This document shows positions 1-8,716 of a stretch of 64,000 nt of DNA, piece after piece. Both the position numbers and the translations under genes were made by a program. This DNA is from Marinimicrobium locisalis. GTDB lineage: Bacteria > Pseudomonadota > Gammaproteobacteria > Pseudomonadales > Cellvibrionaceae. The notes beneath the pieces are model-generated. The model was given only the letters and a program-made list of their open reading frames with translations. It made no database searches and was not told the origin of the DNA. Positions within the stretch are counted from its first letter, which is position 1. Every line of letters starts with the position of its first letter. The DNA is taken from assembly GCF_039822625.1 (NCBI RefSeq), contig NZ_JBDLLG010000012.1:62001-126000 (forward strand), written 5' to 3'.

Positions 1-479
1 CGGAAATTGGTAAACTGCAACGGCATGTCAATGGTATCGGCGCCGCGCAGCATAGCCATGACCGATTGCAGATCATCGCGCTTTTTGCCGGTGACCCGCA
101 ACTGGTCTCCCTGAATCTGAGCCTGGACCTTGAGCTTGGACTCCTTGATCATTTTCACCATCTTCTTGCACAGTTCGGTTTCCAAACCGGTGCGGACGAT
201 GACGTCCTGCTTGACCTGCTTGCCGGCGGTGGTGGGCTCCTGAACATCGAGGCAACCGATGTCCACGTTGCTCTTCACCAAGGTACCCTGGAAAATATCC
301 AGCATTTGCTGCAACTGGAAATCGGCCTCCGCGGTCATCGTTACAACATAGTCCTTGCGCTCGAACTGCGCCTCCACACCCTTGAAGTCGTAGCGGTTGT
401 CGATCACCCGGTTGGACTGGTCCACGGCATTGGTCAGTGTGTGTTTATCCACCTCGGAAACCACGTCAAAAGACGGCAT
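1..479 (-). CDS. yajQ: YajQ family nucleotide-binding protein (3' end cut by window edge)
   Basis: The N-terminus MPSFDVVSEVDKHTLTNAVD and the body match the YajQ/UPF0234 family. These are small cytoplasmic two-domain proteins that bind nucleotides; the Xanthomonas member is a cyclic-di-GMP effector. About 159 of the usual ~160 residues are visible, and the reading frame runs off the left edge just after the conserved TNFR near the C-terminus, so only the last residue or two and the stop are missing. The start is the ATG read from 479. It lies 25 bp downstream of ampE on the same strand, so read-through from ampDE is possible. Family assignment is firm; its role in this organism is inferred. 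Confidence 0.95.
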   Translation of the reverse strand, partial: MPSFDVVSEVDKHTLTNAVDQSNRVIDNRYDFKGVEAQFERKDYVVTMTAEADFQLQQMLDIFQGTLVKSNVDIGCLDVQEPTTAGKQVKQDVIVRTGLETELCKKMVKMIKESKLKVQAQIQGDQLRVTGKKRDDLQSVMAMLRGADTIDMPLQFTNF

Positions 480-504
480 AGCAAATCCTCTAAAACAGTT
501 GATA

Positions 505-1365
505 TCAGGCCAGGAGTGTAATCAACGCCAGCACGCAAACCCACAGCCACAATGAGCGAGAAAACAGGGGCCGGCTGGCGCGGATCATATCCAGGTCTAC
601 CTTAGCCGGCGCGGAAGAAGCCTCCTGGCTACCCAGTGCCCCTAGTATTTGATCATAAAGCAACGCTGAGGAGGTGTGCTGCCGGTCAAGCAGCTCCCGT
701 TGGCAGCGGCTAAAGCAGCGCTCGAAATCCCCCGCCATGGCCCAGGTCAGCCCCATTAGGCGCACCACCGGCCACTCCACCAACCAGGCCCAACGGTGTG
801 CCGCCCGAGAAGGGTTCGCCTGACGGTAGAGAGCACTGAGCCGATAGAGCAGCGCCCCCGCCGGCCCCAGAATGACGAACCAGAAAACCACCGCGAACAT
901 CCGCTCAAAACCGCGGTAGGCGATCGCCTTGAGCGCCTGGCGGTGCAGCTCGGACCAATCCTCGGGGTCCCCCTCCTCCACAGCGGTGCTTTGGAGCTCT
1001 TGCAAGTCCTGCAGTTCCGCCAAGTGCCGGGCCGCGCTCACAGAGTCGCTCCGCTCGCACGCATTGAGATAAGCATCAACCTCTGCGGAAAAATCACCGC
1101 GCCCCAGGCTGTACAAAAGCACCGGAACAGCGATCAAAAAACCGAGTATGGCAGAGACCTGCGAGACCACCCAGGCGTTCAGCGCCCAAAGCACCAGGGT
1201 GGGCACCACCACTGCCAGCAACAGGTGGGCCTTGGGCTGTTGGCTGACGCGCTGACGGTCCAGCCACCCCAGGTAACGGTAAAAGGCGCCGTCCTTTTGC
1301 AACGGCGCGCCGGAGCCCCACCATTGCACCAGGGCCAGAACCAGCAAAATACTGAGAAAGGTCAT
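505..1365 (-). CDS. ampE: AmpE, regulatory signalling membrane protein
   Basis: This 286-aa integral membrane protein begins with a hydrophobic helix (MTFLSILLVLALVQWW) and has further hydrophobic stretches near residues 50-90, 155-185 and 265-286, the layout of AmpE. AmpE is the inner-membrane partner of AmpD; in enterobacteria it is encoded directly after ampD and is linked to beta-lactamase induction and peptidoglycan recycling, though its biochemical role is unsettled. The start ATG overlaps the ampD stop by four bases (ATGA), so the two are translationally coupled. Length and context agree with the family. Confidence 0.93.
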   Translation of the reverse strand: MTFLSILLVLALVQWWGSGAPLQKDGAFYRYLGWLDRQRVSQQPKAHLLLAVVVPTLVLWALNAWVVSQVSAILGFLIAVPVLLYSLGRGDFSAEVDAYLNACERSDSVSAARHLAELQDLQELQSTAVEEGDPEDWSELHRQALKAIAYRGFERMFAVVFWFVILGPAGALLYRLSALYRQANPSRAAHRWAWLVEWPVVRLMGLTWAMAGDFERCFSRCQRELLDRQHTSSALLYDQILGALGSQEASSAPAKVDLDMIRASRPLFSRSLWLWVCVLALITLLA

Positions 1366-1934
1366 AAATGTTGTGCCAACTGTGCGCGAAAGTAATCCCA
1401 GTCAAAGGCCGGGCCGGGGTCGGTCTTCCGGCCCGGCGCGATGTCCGAGTGCCCGGTAATCCGCTCCGGCGTCAGTGCCGGGTAGCGGGATAATAACAGA
1501 CCGGCCACCTCGGCCAAACGCCGGTACTGGGCGTCGGTATAGGGTATATGATCACTGCCCTCCAGCTCGATGCCGATGCTGAAGTCATTGCACTCCTCCC
1601 GCCCCTGGAAGGCCGACCTTCCGGCATGCCAGGCCCGGCGTTCGAAGGGGACAAACTGGATAGCGTTGCCCTCTCGATCAATCAACAGGTGCGCGGAAAC
1701 TTTCAGATCCCGAATTTGCTGAAAATAGGGGTGTCGCTCCACCGGCAGTTGATTGCAGAAAAACGCTTCAATATAACCGGAACCAAACTCACCTGGGGGC
1801 AGGCTTATATTGTGCACCACGAGTAGGCTGACGGTAGCGTCCGCCGGCCGATCATTGCAGTTGGGAGATGGACAGTGCCGGGCCGAAGCCAGCCAGCCGT
1901 CCTGAATGGATTCGTTCACAGGCCCTCCGGTCAT
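1362..1934 (-). CDS. ampD: 1,6-anhydro-N-acetylmuramyl-L-alanine amidase AmpD
   Basis: This 190-aa cytoplasmic zinc amidase of the amidase_2 fold cleaves the lactyl-L-Ala bond of anhydromuropeptides during cell-wall recycling. The expected zinc ligands are visible: H41 in LLVVHNIS, H162 in ITGHSDIAPGRK and D172 in KTDPGPAFDW, with a conserved Glu at 123 (GIELEG). There is no signal peptide, which separates it from periplasmic AmiD-type enzymes. It is the first gene of an ampD-ampE unit. By the known pathway, its loss raises anhydromuropeptide levels and induces AmpC where AmpR is present; no ampC or ampR is in this window. A GTG six codons downstream is a possible alternative start. Confidence 0.96.
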   Translation of the reverse strand: MTGGPVNESIQDGWLASARHCPSPNCNDRPADATVSLLVVHNISLPPGEFGSGYIEAFFCNQLPVERHPYFQQIRDLKVSAHLLIDREGNAIQFVPFERRAWHAGRSAFQGREECNDFSIGIELEGSDHIPYTDAQYRRLAEVAGLLLSRYPALTPERITGHSDIAPGRKTDPGPAFDWDYFRAQLAQHL

Positions 1935-2002
1935 TTCTGGAGGGATGATACAGGGCCTTGAACGTGAGCGCGAGGGAGAGAAACGCGGGCCAGGGCGCGC
2001 CG

Positions 2003-4420
2003 CTAACGCGCCCGGGCACTGCGAAGGTTGCCGATCACCGCCTCCAGCGCACGATCGAATAGCATACCGTCATCGAGGATTCGCAAACGGCCGGACTTCA
2101 AGGCCAGGGCCAGGCCCTCGCGGGTTTCTTCGGCCACTTTCATACCGGAGCGGTTGACGAAAATGTACTTGCCGGTGGGCTTGATCATCGCCGCCAACCG
2201 ACAGCGGTAGGCCTGGCCCTCGCCATCTTGCATTTCGAACCAACTGCCCTGGGTTAGGTTTGCCACCAACGCCAAGTGGGGGTCCGAGGGTGAGAGCGAT
2301 TCGCTCGGCTGGGGCTGCCCCTGGCGGGAAGTCTCGGCAGCCACCTCAGAGCTGGGCTCGGATGCCACCGCCGGCTTTTCCACCACCTGGAAGCCGGGGG
2401 CACCGTCTTCCTGTTTACCGCTCTTGGCGGTCGGCTTTTCCTCCCGGGGCGAAGCGGCCACTGGCGCCTCGGTCTCTTCAGTGGCGGGCGCCGTGGTATC
2501 GGCTGCTGGGGGTTTAACGTCCTCAGCAGCGGCTTTTATTTCGGCAGCGGGCGTTTCGGGAGCCCCCTTCGCTTCGGTAGGAGCCGACTTGGCGGGCTCC
2601 GTGGTGGACGTGCCCCGCAGGCGAGCCAAGTGGAGCCGCTCCAACTGCTTAAACAGCTGGGTCATGTCATAGGGGTTGTAAGCAATGGACTCGAGCCCTG
2701 CGCGCAGGCGCGGAAGGAGCTTGGGCACCAGCTTGAGCAGTTTCTGCCGATTGTCACGATCCATCGGTGCCGTGGCACTCCACACCAGGCGCTTTGCGGT
2801 TTCCAGCGCCTGCGCCCAATCCTCGCTTTCGGTGCCCTGCTTGAGGCAAATAATGAACAGCACTTTGGCCCAGGCGTCAGTCAACAGCTGTTGTGCCGCC
2901 GGTTCCAGCGTCCTGCCGCGAGTCAGTTGCCAGAGCGCGGCATCCACCTCGGCTCGGGCGCGCTCGGCTCGGGCCTTGCCATCTTCGGCATCCAGGGTGC
3001 GCTGCTCAAGGATCTTGGCGCGACGGCGCTCTTTCTCCTGATAGGTGCGAAACTCAAGCAGCATTTGATCAAAAATACCCACATCGCTCTCGAAATCGGA
3101 GAGGAGGGTTTGAACAATCTGCTCCATTTTTTGGTAAAGGGTATCTTTGCGCCGACCTTCTTCGCCGGTGTCCTGCCAGCCCAGGGCGGCCATCGCCAGC
3201 TCGTTCAGCAGCCGGCGGGCCGGGTGTCCGCCTTTGCTAAAGAAGGTTTTATCAGAAATCGCCACTTTGACCAGGGGAATCTGCAGGCGGCCGAGCATGG
3301 CCTTCATCGGCGAGGCCAGGTTGCGGTCATCGAGAATAAACTCGAACATCATGCTGACCAAGTTGATGACATCCTCATCCACTTGATTCAGGCTCTGACG
3401 GCGATTGTCTTGTACCAAGCCTTGCAGCAACTGTTGCACGTTCACGGGGTCGCTGTTCGGTTCCGTGGCACCCGAATCACGCTGTTGCGCCTGCGACAAC
3501 ATCTGAACCAGGTCCTGGGTGCCCAGTTCCTCGCCGCTGCGGCTGGCGCTACTCGCGCTACGAGCGCCCGCTTCCGAGCGGTTGGAGAGCAGATCTCGCA
3601 GTGTATGCAGCACTTGGTTGGCTTCGTCGTCGCGGTGTGCCTGCTCTTCGCTGGCTCGCTGCGCCCTGCCCGCACCGGACGGTCGCGCTTTGCCCAGCGG
3701 AGCGCCGGACTTAAGCGACGGCAAAATGTTGGCGTCAACCAACTGCTGGTTCAGGGTCTGATACAGCTTGCCGAGCTCTGAAACCACCCATTTATCGAAC
3801 AGCTTGAACAGCACCAACTTGGCTTTGACGTCGATTTGCAGCGCATCGGCGGAGTCGGAAAAAGCACTGCAAATGGCGTCCGCCCCCACCGGGTTGTTCT
3901 TTTGGTAGACCTTGACCGGGACCAACTGATCCATGCGCAAGGTCAGGTGTTGCAAAGGCTCGGCAAATTGTTCGTTGGCCTTGTTCACCATGCTTTCGGT
4001 CGCGACCAGTTGCTCGAGCTCATCGTTTTGCACGAGGGTAAGCTCGTCGAGGGAGACCTCATCCTGTTCGTGGCGCTGTCGAGGCACCGCGTTGGGGTTC
4101 AGCAGGTCCGCAAAGCCCTGGTCCAGGCGTTGAAAAAAGCGCTGTTCCATGCCGCGGCGCTGCAAGCGCACTTCGCGCATGGAGTCAAAATACAGGTTCT
4201 GCTCCTGGTTGCTGGTCGCCTGATCGGCCAGTTCAAACAGCGAGTCATCCGCCTTGTCGAACAGCTCGCGCAGCAAGGCTTGCAGTTGCTGGCGAGCCTT
4301 GTCCCGCACGCCGTGCATGGCCGCCGGCAAACGCGCCAGCGAGGGCCCGGACGCGGTCTGACGGCGCTGGGGGTTGAGCGGGACGACATTTTCACGCTGA
4401 GGGTGCACTGGGTCGGTCAT
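2003..4420 (-). CDS. DUF1631 family protein with PilZ-like C-terminus
   Basis: This 805-aa cytoplasmic protein of the DUF1631 family is found next to ampDE/nadC in many pseudomonad-type genomes. Residues about 1-590 are charged and mostly helical. Residues about 600-710 form a low-complexity linker rich in Ala, Glu, Pro and Thr. The last ~85 residues (LTQGSWFEMQDGEGQAYRCRL onward) look like a small beta-rich PilZ-like domain, followed by a closing helix. No catalytic motif is visible and the biochemical role is unknown. The start ATG at 4420 is the first in frame. It is divergent from the protease gene at 4628, with about 200 bp between them. A link to cyclic-di-GMP is only inferred from the C-terminal fold. 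Confidence 0.85.
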   Translation of the reverse strand: MTDPVHPQRENVVPLNPQRRQTASGPSLARLPAAMHGVRDKARQQLQALLRELFDKADDSLFELADQATSNQEQNLYFDSMREVRLQRRGMEQRFFQRLDQGFADLLNPNAVPRQRHEQDEVSLDELTLVQNDELEQLVATESMVNKANEQFAEPLQHLTLRMDQLVPVKVYQKNNPVGADAICSAFSDSADALQIDVKAKLVLFKLFDKWVVSELGKLYQTLNQQLVDANILPSLKSGAPLGKARPSGAGRAQRASEEQAHRDDEANQVLHTLRDLLSNRSEAGARSASSASRSGEELGTQDLVQMLSQAQQRDSGATEPNSDPVNVQQLLQGLVQDNRRQSLNQVDEDVINLVSMMFEFILDDRNLASPMKAMLGRLQIPLVKVAISDKTFFSKGGHPARRLLNELAMAALGWQDTGEEGRRKDTLYQKMEQIVQTLLSDFESDVGIFDQMLLEFRTYQEKERRRAKILEQRTLDAEDGKARAERARAEVDAALWQLTRGRTLEPAAQQLLTDAWAKVLFIICLKQGTESEDWAQALETAKRLVWSATAPMDRDNRQKLLKLVPKLLPRLRAGLESIAYNPYDMTQLFKQLERLHLARLRGTSTTEPAKSAPTEAKGAPETPAAEIKAAAEDVKPPAADTTAPATEETEAPVAASPREEKPTAKSGKQEDGAPGFQVVEKPAVASEPSSEVAAETSRQGQPQPSESLSPSDPHLALVANLTQGSWFEMQDGEGQAYRCRLAAMIKPTGKYIFVNRSGMKVAEETREGLALALKSGRLRILDDGMLFDRALEAVIGNLRSARAR

Positions 4421-4627
4421 GTCGATTTACCTGCCGGATATGCCACTGTCGAGACTATTTACAATTTCTGAATTAAGTATACCCAGGATCACGACACATC
4501 CCAGGGACAAATGGTAATATCGAGACCCCTATCACATAAATGACTAACTGCTTCTATTTCTTAGAAAAGATTGATTGGGCGCCCCCCAAAATGGGGGGTT
4601 GTCGCTATAAAAACCGGTGACCGTTTT

Positions 4628-5161
4628 ATGACACAGGACCAACTGCCCGGCCAGCAGGCCGGGCGCGGCATGATGATGGCCGCCTGGGTGATCGGCCTTG
4701 CCCTACTGACCTGGGCGTTTGGCCTGTGGGAGGACCATAAGGAGAACCCGAATCGCGATCCGCTCAGCCGCAGCGTGAACGGCATCAAGGAGGTGGTTCT
4801 GGAGCGCAATAACGCGGGCCACTACGTGGCCAGTGGTCGAATCAACGGCGAAGAAGCGGTATTTTTACTCGATACCGGCGCCACCGATGTGGTGGTCAGC
4901 CAGGACCTGGCCGAGCGCGCCGGCCTGAGGGCCGGGGCGCGGCAGCTGGCGCAGACGGCGAACGGACGGGTGGAGGTTCGCGCCACACGCCTGGACCGCC
5001 TGAAGCTCGGCTCCATCGAGTTGCGTGATGTCCCCGCAAGCATCAACCCCGCCATGGGAGGCCCCAAAGTCCTCCTGGGCATGAGTGCCCTCGGGCAGGT
5101 AGAATTCAGCCAGCAAGGCGGCCAACTCACACTGCGTTATTACGGTAGCAACGGACAATGA
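4628..5161 (+). CDS. Membrane-anchored retropepsin-like aspartic protease
   Basis: The chosen ATG gives 177 aa with one transmembrane helix (about residues 15-34, MMAAWVIGLALLTWAFGLW) followed by a single retropepsin-like domain. The catalytic motif is LLDTGATDVV with Asp82, and a second conserved stretch, GPKVLLGMSALGQ, follows, as in the clan AA family of bacterial single-domain aspartic proteases (TIGR02281 type). The active enzyme would be a homodimer with its domain in the periplasm. A longer in-frame reading from a TTG at 4571 exists but lacks support; the ATG at 4628 puts the TM helix near the N-terminus. The stop overlaps the nadC start (ATGA), implying coupling. The substrate is unknown. 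Confidence 0.88.
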   Translation: MTQDQLPGQQAGRGMMMAAWVIGLALLTWAFGLWEDHKENPNRDPLSRSVNGIKEVVLERNNAGHYVASGRINGEEAVFLLDTGATDVVVSQDLAERAGLRAGARQLAQTANGRVEVRATRLDRLKLGSIELRDVPASINPAMGGPKVLLGMSALGQVEFSQQGGQLTLRYYGSNGQ

Positions 5162-6009
5162 CAAACCTCTCCTCTGAACTGCAAGCGGATATTGACGCCA
5201 GGGTCCGTGCCGCCCTGGCCGAGGACATCGGCTCGGGCGATATTACCGCTCAATTGATTCCCTCCGACCGGGGCGCCCACGCCCGGGTGATTACGCGGGA
5301 GGCTGGCTGTTTCTGCGGTCGCCCCTGGGTCGAAGCCGTATTTTCAGCCCTGGACCCGACCACTCGTATCCACTGGAAAGTCAGCGATGGCGATACGCTA
5401 CGGGCCGACCAGACCCTGTTTGAAATCACCGGCAATGCCCGCGTGCTATTGACCGGGGAGCGCACGGCGCTGAACTTTGTGCAGACACTCTCCGGTACCG
5501 CAACAGTAAGCGCCCACTACGCCCGCGCCGTGGCCGACACGCCCGTCACGCTTTTGGACACCCGCAAAACCCTGCCGGGCCTGCGGCTCGCCCAGAAGTA
5601 CGCGGTACGGTGCGGTGGCTGTGCCAATCACCGGGTCGGGCTGTACGATGCGTTTCTGATCAAGGAAAACCATATCACCGCTTGCGGCGGTATCCCGCAG
5701 GCCGTGGCCAAGGCCCGGGAGATCGCCCCGGAACGACCGGTGGAGGTCGAGGTGGAAACCCTGGCCCAACTGGAGCAGGCGCTGGCGGCACAAGCCGACA
5801 TTGTGATGCTGGACAATTTCGCGGAGCAAGAACTGCGCGAAGCGGTACGGATTAACGCCGGCCGGGCAAAGCTGGAGGCCTCCGGCAACGTCACCGATGA
5901 GACCCTGCCAGCGCTGGCCGCCACTGGAGTAGACTATATTTCCATTGGGGCCCTGACCAAACACTGCCGGGCGCTAGATCTTTCCATGCGGCTTTCTATC
6001 GAAGACTAG
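5158..6009 (+). CDS. nadC: Nicotinate-nucleotide pyrophosphorylase (carboxylating) NadC
   Basis: This 283-aa quinolinate phosphoribosyltransferase converts quinolinate and PRPP to nicotinate mononucleotide, CO2 and PPi in de novo NAD synthesis. Diagnostic stretches are AALAEDIGSGDITA near the N-terminus, LLDTRKTLPGLR, CGGCANHRVGLYDAFLIKEN and EVEVETLAQLEQAL, with the C-terminal VDYISIGALTKH typical of the barrel. Length is normal. It works with the product of nadA at 11-12 kb, which makes quinolinate; nadB is not in the window. The first ATG overlaps the upstream protease gene by four bases, and its 3' end overlaps the convergent rsmJ by four bases. Confidence 0.97.
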   Translation: MTNLSSELQADIDARVRAALAEDIGSGDITAQLIPSDRGAHARVITREAGCFCGRPWVEAVFSALDPTTRIHWKVSDGDTLRADQTLFEITGNARVLLTGERTALNFVQTLSGTATVSAHYARAVADTPVTLLDTRKTLPGLRLAQKYAVRCGGCANHRVGLYDAFLIKENHITACGGIPQAVAKAREIAPERPVEVEVETLAQLEQALAAQADIVMLDNFAEQELREAVRINAGRAKLEASGNVTDETLPALAATGVDYISIGALTKHCRALDLSMRLSIED

Positions 6010-6890
6010 AACAATGCTGGGCTGGGCTGGGCAGAGCTACGACGCCGATGAGGGGGCTCGTTCAAGCGCTCCGGCAACTTCCGCAGGGCATAAACATCAA
6101 ATCGACTGCTTTTCCCCTCCACTCGATGGCTGGGCGGGCGCCCCGCCAGGTCAGGCGCCTTACGGGGACGCTTGACCACCACGCGATATCGCGCCGCGTC
6201 CAGGGCCGGGCCCAGTAAGTCATCGGCGTCGGCATCCGCACCCACCAACCGGTGGAAGGCCCGCATTTCCTTTTTAACGTCGGCGGATTTCTGTCGCTCG
6301 GGAAACATCGGGTCCAGATACACCACATCGGGCTGTTGGTCGGCGGCCACGGAACTGAGTACGGGGCACCCTTCGGCGGCCTGAAGCGACAAACGCTCTA
6401 GAATCGTTAGCAGCTCCGCGTCTGCGGTGTGAGCCGCGCCTGCTTTGGCGCGAGCGAGTCCGTCCTGCAAAAGGCGATAAACCAGCGCCGAGCGCTCGAG
6501 CATGTGCACGGAACACCCCAGGGTGGCGAGCACAAAGGCATCCCGCCCCAGCCCCGCGGTGACATCCAGCACCGACGGGTAAACATGCGCTTTCAGACCG
6601 ACGGCCTTGCCGATCATCTGGCCTTTACCGCCCCCGAAGCGGCGCCGGTGATCGACCGCGCCCCCCAGAAAGTCCACAAAAACCGGGCCAGGCACTTTCC
6701 GTCCGGTGTGATACAGCGCCAGGTGTGGCGTGTCGTATACCAAAGCGAAGGCGGGCGACTCCAGAGCCTCCGGCTTGGCATTCATCAGCAGCGGCACTTC
6801 AAGCTCATGGGCGGCCCGAGCCGCTTCAGCCTGGCGCTCGGCGACCCGACAGATCACCACCAGGGGCGGTTTTTCGGAAGATTCAGTCAT
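6006..6890 (-). CDS. rsmJ: 16S rRNA (guanine1516-N2)-methyltransferase RsmJ
   Basis: This 294-aa SAM-dependent methyltransferase acts on G1516 of 16S rRNA. The family signatures are visible: FVDFLGGAVDHRRRFGGGKG, the SAM-binding loop VLDVTAGLGRDAFVLATLG, and the catalytic-type motif VVYLDPMFPERQKSADVKKE. The N-terminal ~90 residues form the RsmJ-specific subdomain. It is convergent with nadC, and the two stop regions overlap by four bases, leaving no room for a terminator between them. It may share a transcript with the OmpA-type gene upstream (67 bp apart, same strand). Confidence 0.95.
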   Translation of the reverse strand: MTESSEKPPLVVICRVAERQAEAARAAHELEVPLLMNAKPEALESPAFALVYDTPHLALYHTGRKVPGPVFVDFLGGAVDHRRRFGGGKGQMIGKAVGLKAHVYPSVLDVTAGLGRDAFVLATLGCSVHMLERSALVYRLLQDGLARAKAGAAHTADAELLTILERLSLQAAEGCPVLSSVAADQQPDVVYLDPMFPERQKSADVKKEMRAFHRLVGADADADDLLGPALDAARYRVVVKRPRKAPDLAGRPPSHRVEGKSSRFDVYALRKLPERLNEPPHRRRSSAQPSPALF

Positions 6891-6957
6891 GGGGTACTCT
6901 ACAACGTAGGCGGGGCAGTCTCGCGCGCGTCCCTGCGCGCCCGGCTAACGAACCGGC

Positions 6958-7614
6958 TTATTGCTGCATGGGCAGCAGTTCAAGCTCTACCCGACGGTTA
7001 GCCTGACGACCTTGATCGGTGCTGTTGCTGGCAACCGGGTAGCGCGAGCCGTAGCCTTGGGCCTGAATACGGCCGGACGCCACGTCGCGGCGAATCAGGT
7101 ACTGGCGAACGCTTTCCGCCCGCTGCTCGCTCAAGCGCTGGTTCAACTCGTCGCTGCCGGTAGAGTCGGTGTGGCCGCTGACTTTAATGGCGGTTTTGTC
7201 GAACTCTTTCAACACCTTGGACACCGAATCCAGCACGCTGTAGAACTCAGAGCGGATCTCGTAACGACCAGTGGCAAAGGTAATGTTACCGGGCATTATC
7301 AGGTACAAACGATCGCCTTCGCGACGAACCTGAACGCCGGAGCCTTGGAGTTCATCCCGAAGCTTGGCTTCCTGACGGTCCATGTAGTTGCCAACCCCGC
7401 CGCCAATGGCGGCACCGGCGGCGGCACCCGTCAGCGCACCTTTCTTCCGGTCGCTCTTACTGGCGGAAGCCGCACCGATAACGGCGCCCGCTACCGCACC
7501 AATACCGGCGCCCTTAGCGGTATTGCTGGTTTTCTTTTCCCCGGTGTAGGGGTCTGTCGTGGTGCACGCTGCGATGGCCAAAACGGCACACATTGCCAGT
7601 AAACGTTTCATCAT
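6958..7614 (-). CDS. OmpA-family lipoprotein (YiaD-like)
   Basis: This 218-aa secreted lipoprotein has a lipobox ending at Cys17 (VLAIAACTTT). A glycine-zipper segment of alternating Gly and Ala spans about residues 34-80 (KGAGIGAVAGAVIG and GAAAGAAIGGGVG). A C-terminal OmpA domain from about residue 105 has the peptidoglycan-binding signature KVSGHTDSTGSDELNQRLSE and QGYGSRYPVASN...GRQANRRVE. It should sit in the outer membrane and bind meso-DAP peptidoglycan, as YiaD does. There are two adjacent ATG codons; either gives a valid signal peptide, and a GAGGAT ribosome site lies just upstream. It is divergent from the leucine-rich lipoprotein gene at 7754. Confidence 0.92.
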   Translation of the reverse strand: MMKRLLAMCAVLAIAACTTTDPYTGEKKTSNTAKGAGIGAVAGAVIGAASASKSDRKKGALTGAAAGAAIGGGVGNYMDRQEAKLRDELQGSGVQVRREGDRLYLIMPGNITFATGRYEIRSEFYSVLDSVSKVLKEFDKTAIKVSGHTDSTGSDELNQRLSEQRAESVRQYLIRRDVASGRIQAQGYGSRYPVASNSTDQGRQANRRVELELLPMQQ

Positions 7615-7753
7615 TGATCCTCAATCCTCTAATAATAATTCCAAAAAATGAAAACCGAACCACCTTGTCACTGGCCGGGAATCGCACTGGCAATTCCCGG
7701 TTCCAACTGCCATCATTGGCGACAGTAACGGTTTCGACACTATAGGTAGGGCC

Positions 7754-8278
7754 ATGGTTCACAGCAACAGCTTAGCTCACACTTCGGGCATTTTGACGAC
7801 TCTATTCTCGGCCATGCTGCTCAACGCCTGCGCCGGCTACTCTGTGAGTGTCAATGATAACCCGGTTTATAACCCCCCTACACTGTTTACGGATTTCCGC
7901 TTGGTGGACGGGGCCCTTCATGACTGCGTCCAGCAAACGATTGAAGACCAGACGATTACCCAGGCCAGCCAGCTAACTCAACTCAACTGCAGCAGTGCGG
8001 GCATTGAAACTCTTGAGGGACTATCCGCCTTTCCGGCTCTTCGGGCGCTCAGCCTAAAAGACAACGCCATCACCGAGCTAAGGCCTCTTAAGCCTCTATC
8101 CCGCTTGGAAATCTTACTACTGGAAGACAATGATATTCGTTCGGCCGAGCCACTACTGGCGTTGCTTCGCCTAAAAGAGCTGGATCTAAGTGGCAATACC
8201 AACCTAGCCTGCGGCGATGCCCAGCAGTTAAAAGACCATAGTGAGGGGGAAATCACCTTACCCGAGCACTGCCGTTAA
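7754..8278 (+). CDS. Small leucine-rich repeat lipoprotein
   Basis: This 174-aa predicted lipoprotein has a signal peptide with lipobox LLNAC (Cys26). After a short leader region, residues about 75-155 carry four imperfect leucine-rich repeats of the SDS22/internalin-like spacing: LTQLNCSSAGIETLEGLS, LRALSLKDNAITELRPLK, LEILLLEDNDIRSAEPLL and LKELDLSGNTNLACGD. It ends with a Cys-containing cap. LRR lipoproteins usually mediate protein-protein contact at the cell envelope. No partner can be named. It is transcribed divergently from the OmpA-type lipoprotein across about 140 bp, suggesting a shared envelope role (inference). Confidence 0.82.
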   Translation: MVHSNSLAHTSGILTTLFSAMLLNACAGYSVSVNDNPVYNPPTLFTDFRLVDGALHDCVQQTIEDQTITQASQLTQLNCSSAGIETLEGLSAFPALRALSLKDNAITELRPLKPLSRLEILLLEDNDIRSAEPLLALLRLKELDLSGNTNLACGDAQQLKDHSEGEITLPEHCR

Positions 8279-8323
8279 GGGGGCGCTGAAACACCTTAAC
8301 GGGAACGTTGTTTCACCGGCTGA

Positions 8324-8587
8324 CTAATCGAACATCAAACCTACGCTATTGCGCAACTGATGCATGACACGCATGCGTACCGGTTCGTCATTGATGGCGC
8401 CCACCATTTTCTTAAATCGGACCATGACAATGGTGCCAACAGGGGGGCGCGGCTGGTTTTCAACCAATACTCGGGCCCCGCCATCGGAGATATCTTGGGT
8501 AAAACCGACAATGGTCCCGAAGCTGGGATGCGTCATTTCCACTCGTATACTGGTGGAGGTGCGCTCGTGTTGGCGACGATCGATCAC
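8324..8587 (-). CDS. PilZ domain protein
   Basis: This 87-aa single-domain PilZ protein has both cyclic-di-GMP binding motifs: the RxxxR type at the N-terminus (RRQHER, Arg5 and Arg9) and DxSxxG (DISDGG, residues 32-37). It is therefore expected to bind c-di-GMP in the cytoplasm. The start is GTG at 8587, preceded by a strong AAGGAGCG site. It is convergent with the LRR lipoprotein gene. The target is unknown; single-domain PilZ proteins act on pili, flagella, exopolysaccharide synthesis or transcription. Confidence 0.9.
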   Translation of the reverse strand: MIDRRQHERTSTSIRVEMTHPSFGTIVGFTQDISDGGARVLVENQPRPPVGTIVMVRFKKMVGAINDEPVRMRVMHQLRNSVGLMFD

Positions 8588-8663
8588 AGTGCGCTCCTTT
8601 TCTGTTATTCCGGCCCGGTCACTACCCCGGGCGACTACTCCTAAGCATAAGCAACCCCCAACA

Positions 8664-8696
8664 AAAACGCCAGCGAAACCCTCTCGCTGGCGTTTT
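8664..8696 (-). terminator. Rho-independent terminator after dapA-bamC
   Basis: A perfect 13-bp stem (8664-8676 with 8684-8696) encloses a 7-nt loop; the arm ends are AAAA on one side and TTTT on the other. It lies 20 bp past the bamC stop in the direction of bamC transcription, and the T-run on the minus strand (TTTTTG after the stem) suits termination of the dapA-bamC transcript. Confidence 0.85.
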
Positions 8697-8716
8697 CGGG
8701 TCGTTACTCCCTGATG

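Noticed and set aside
2630..3781. 383-aa plus-strand open frame opposite the DUF1631 gene
   Set aside because: Antisense shadow of a conserved gene; composition is typical of a mirror frame rich in His, Gln and Leu.
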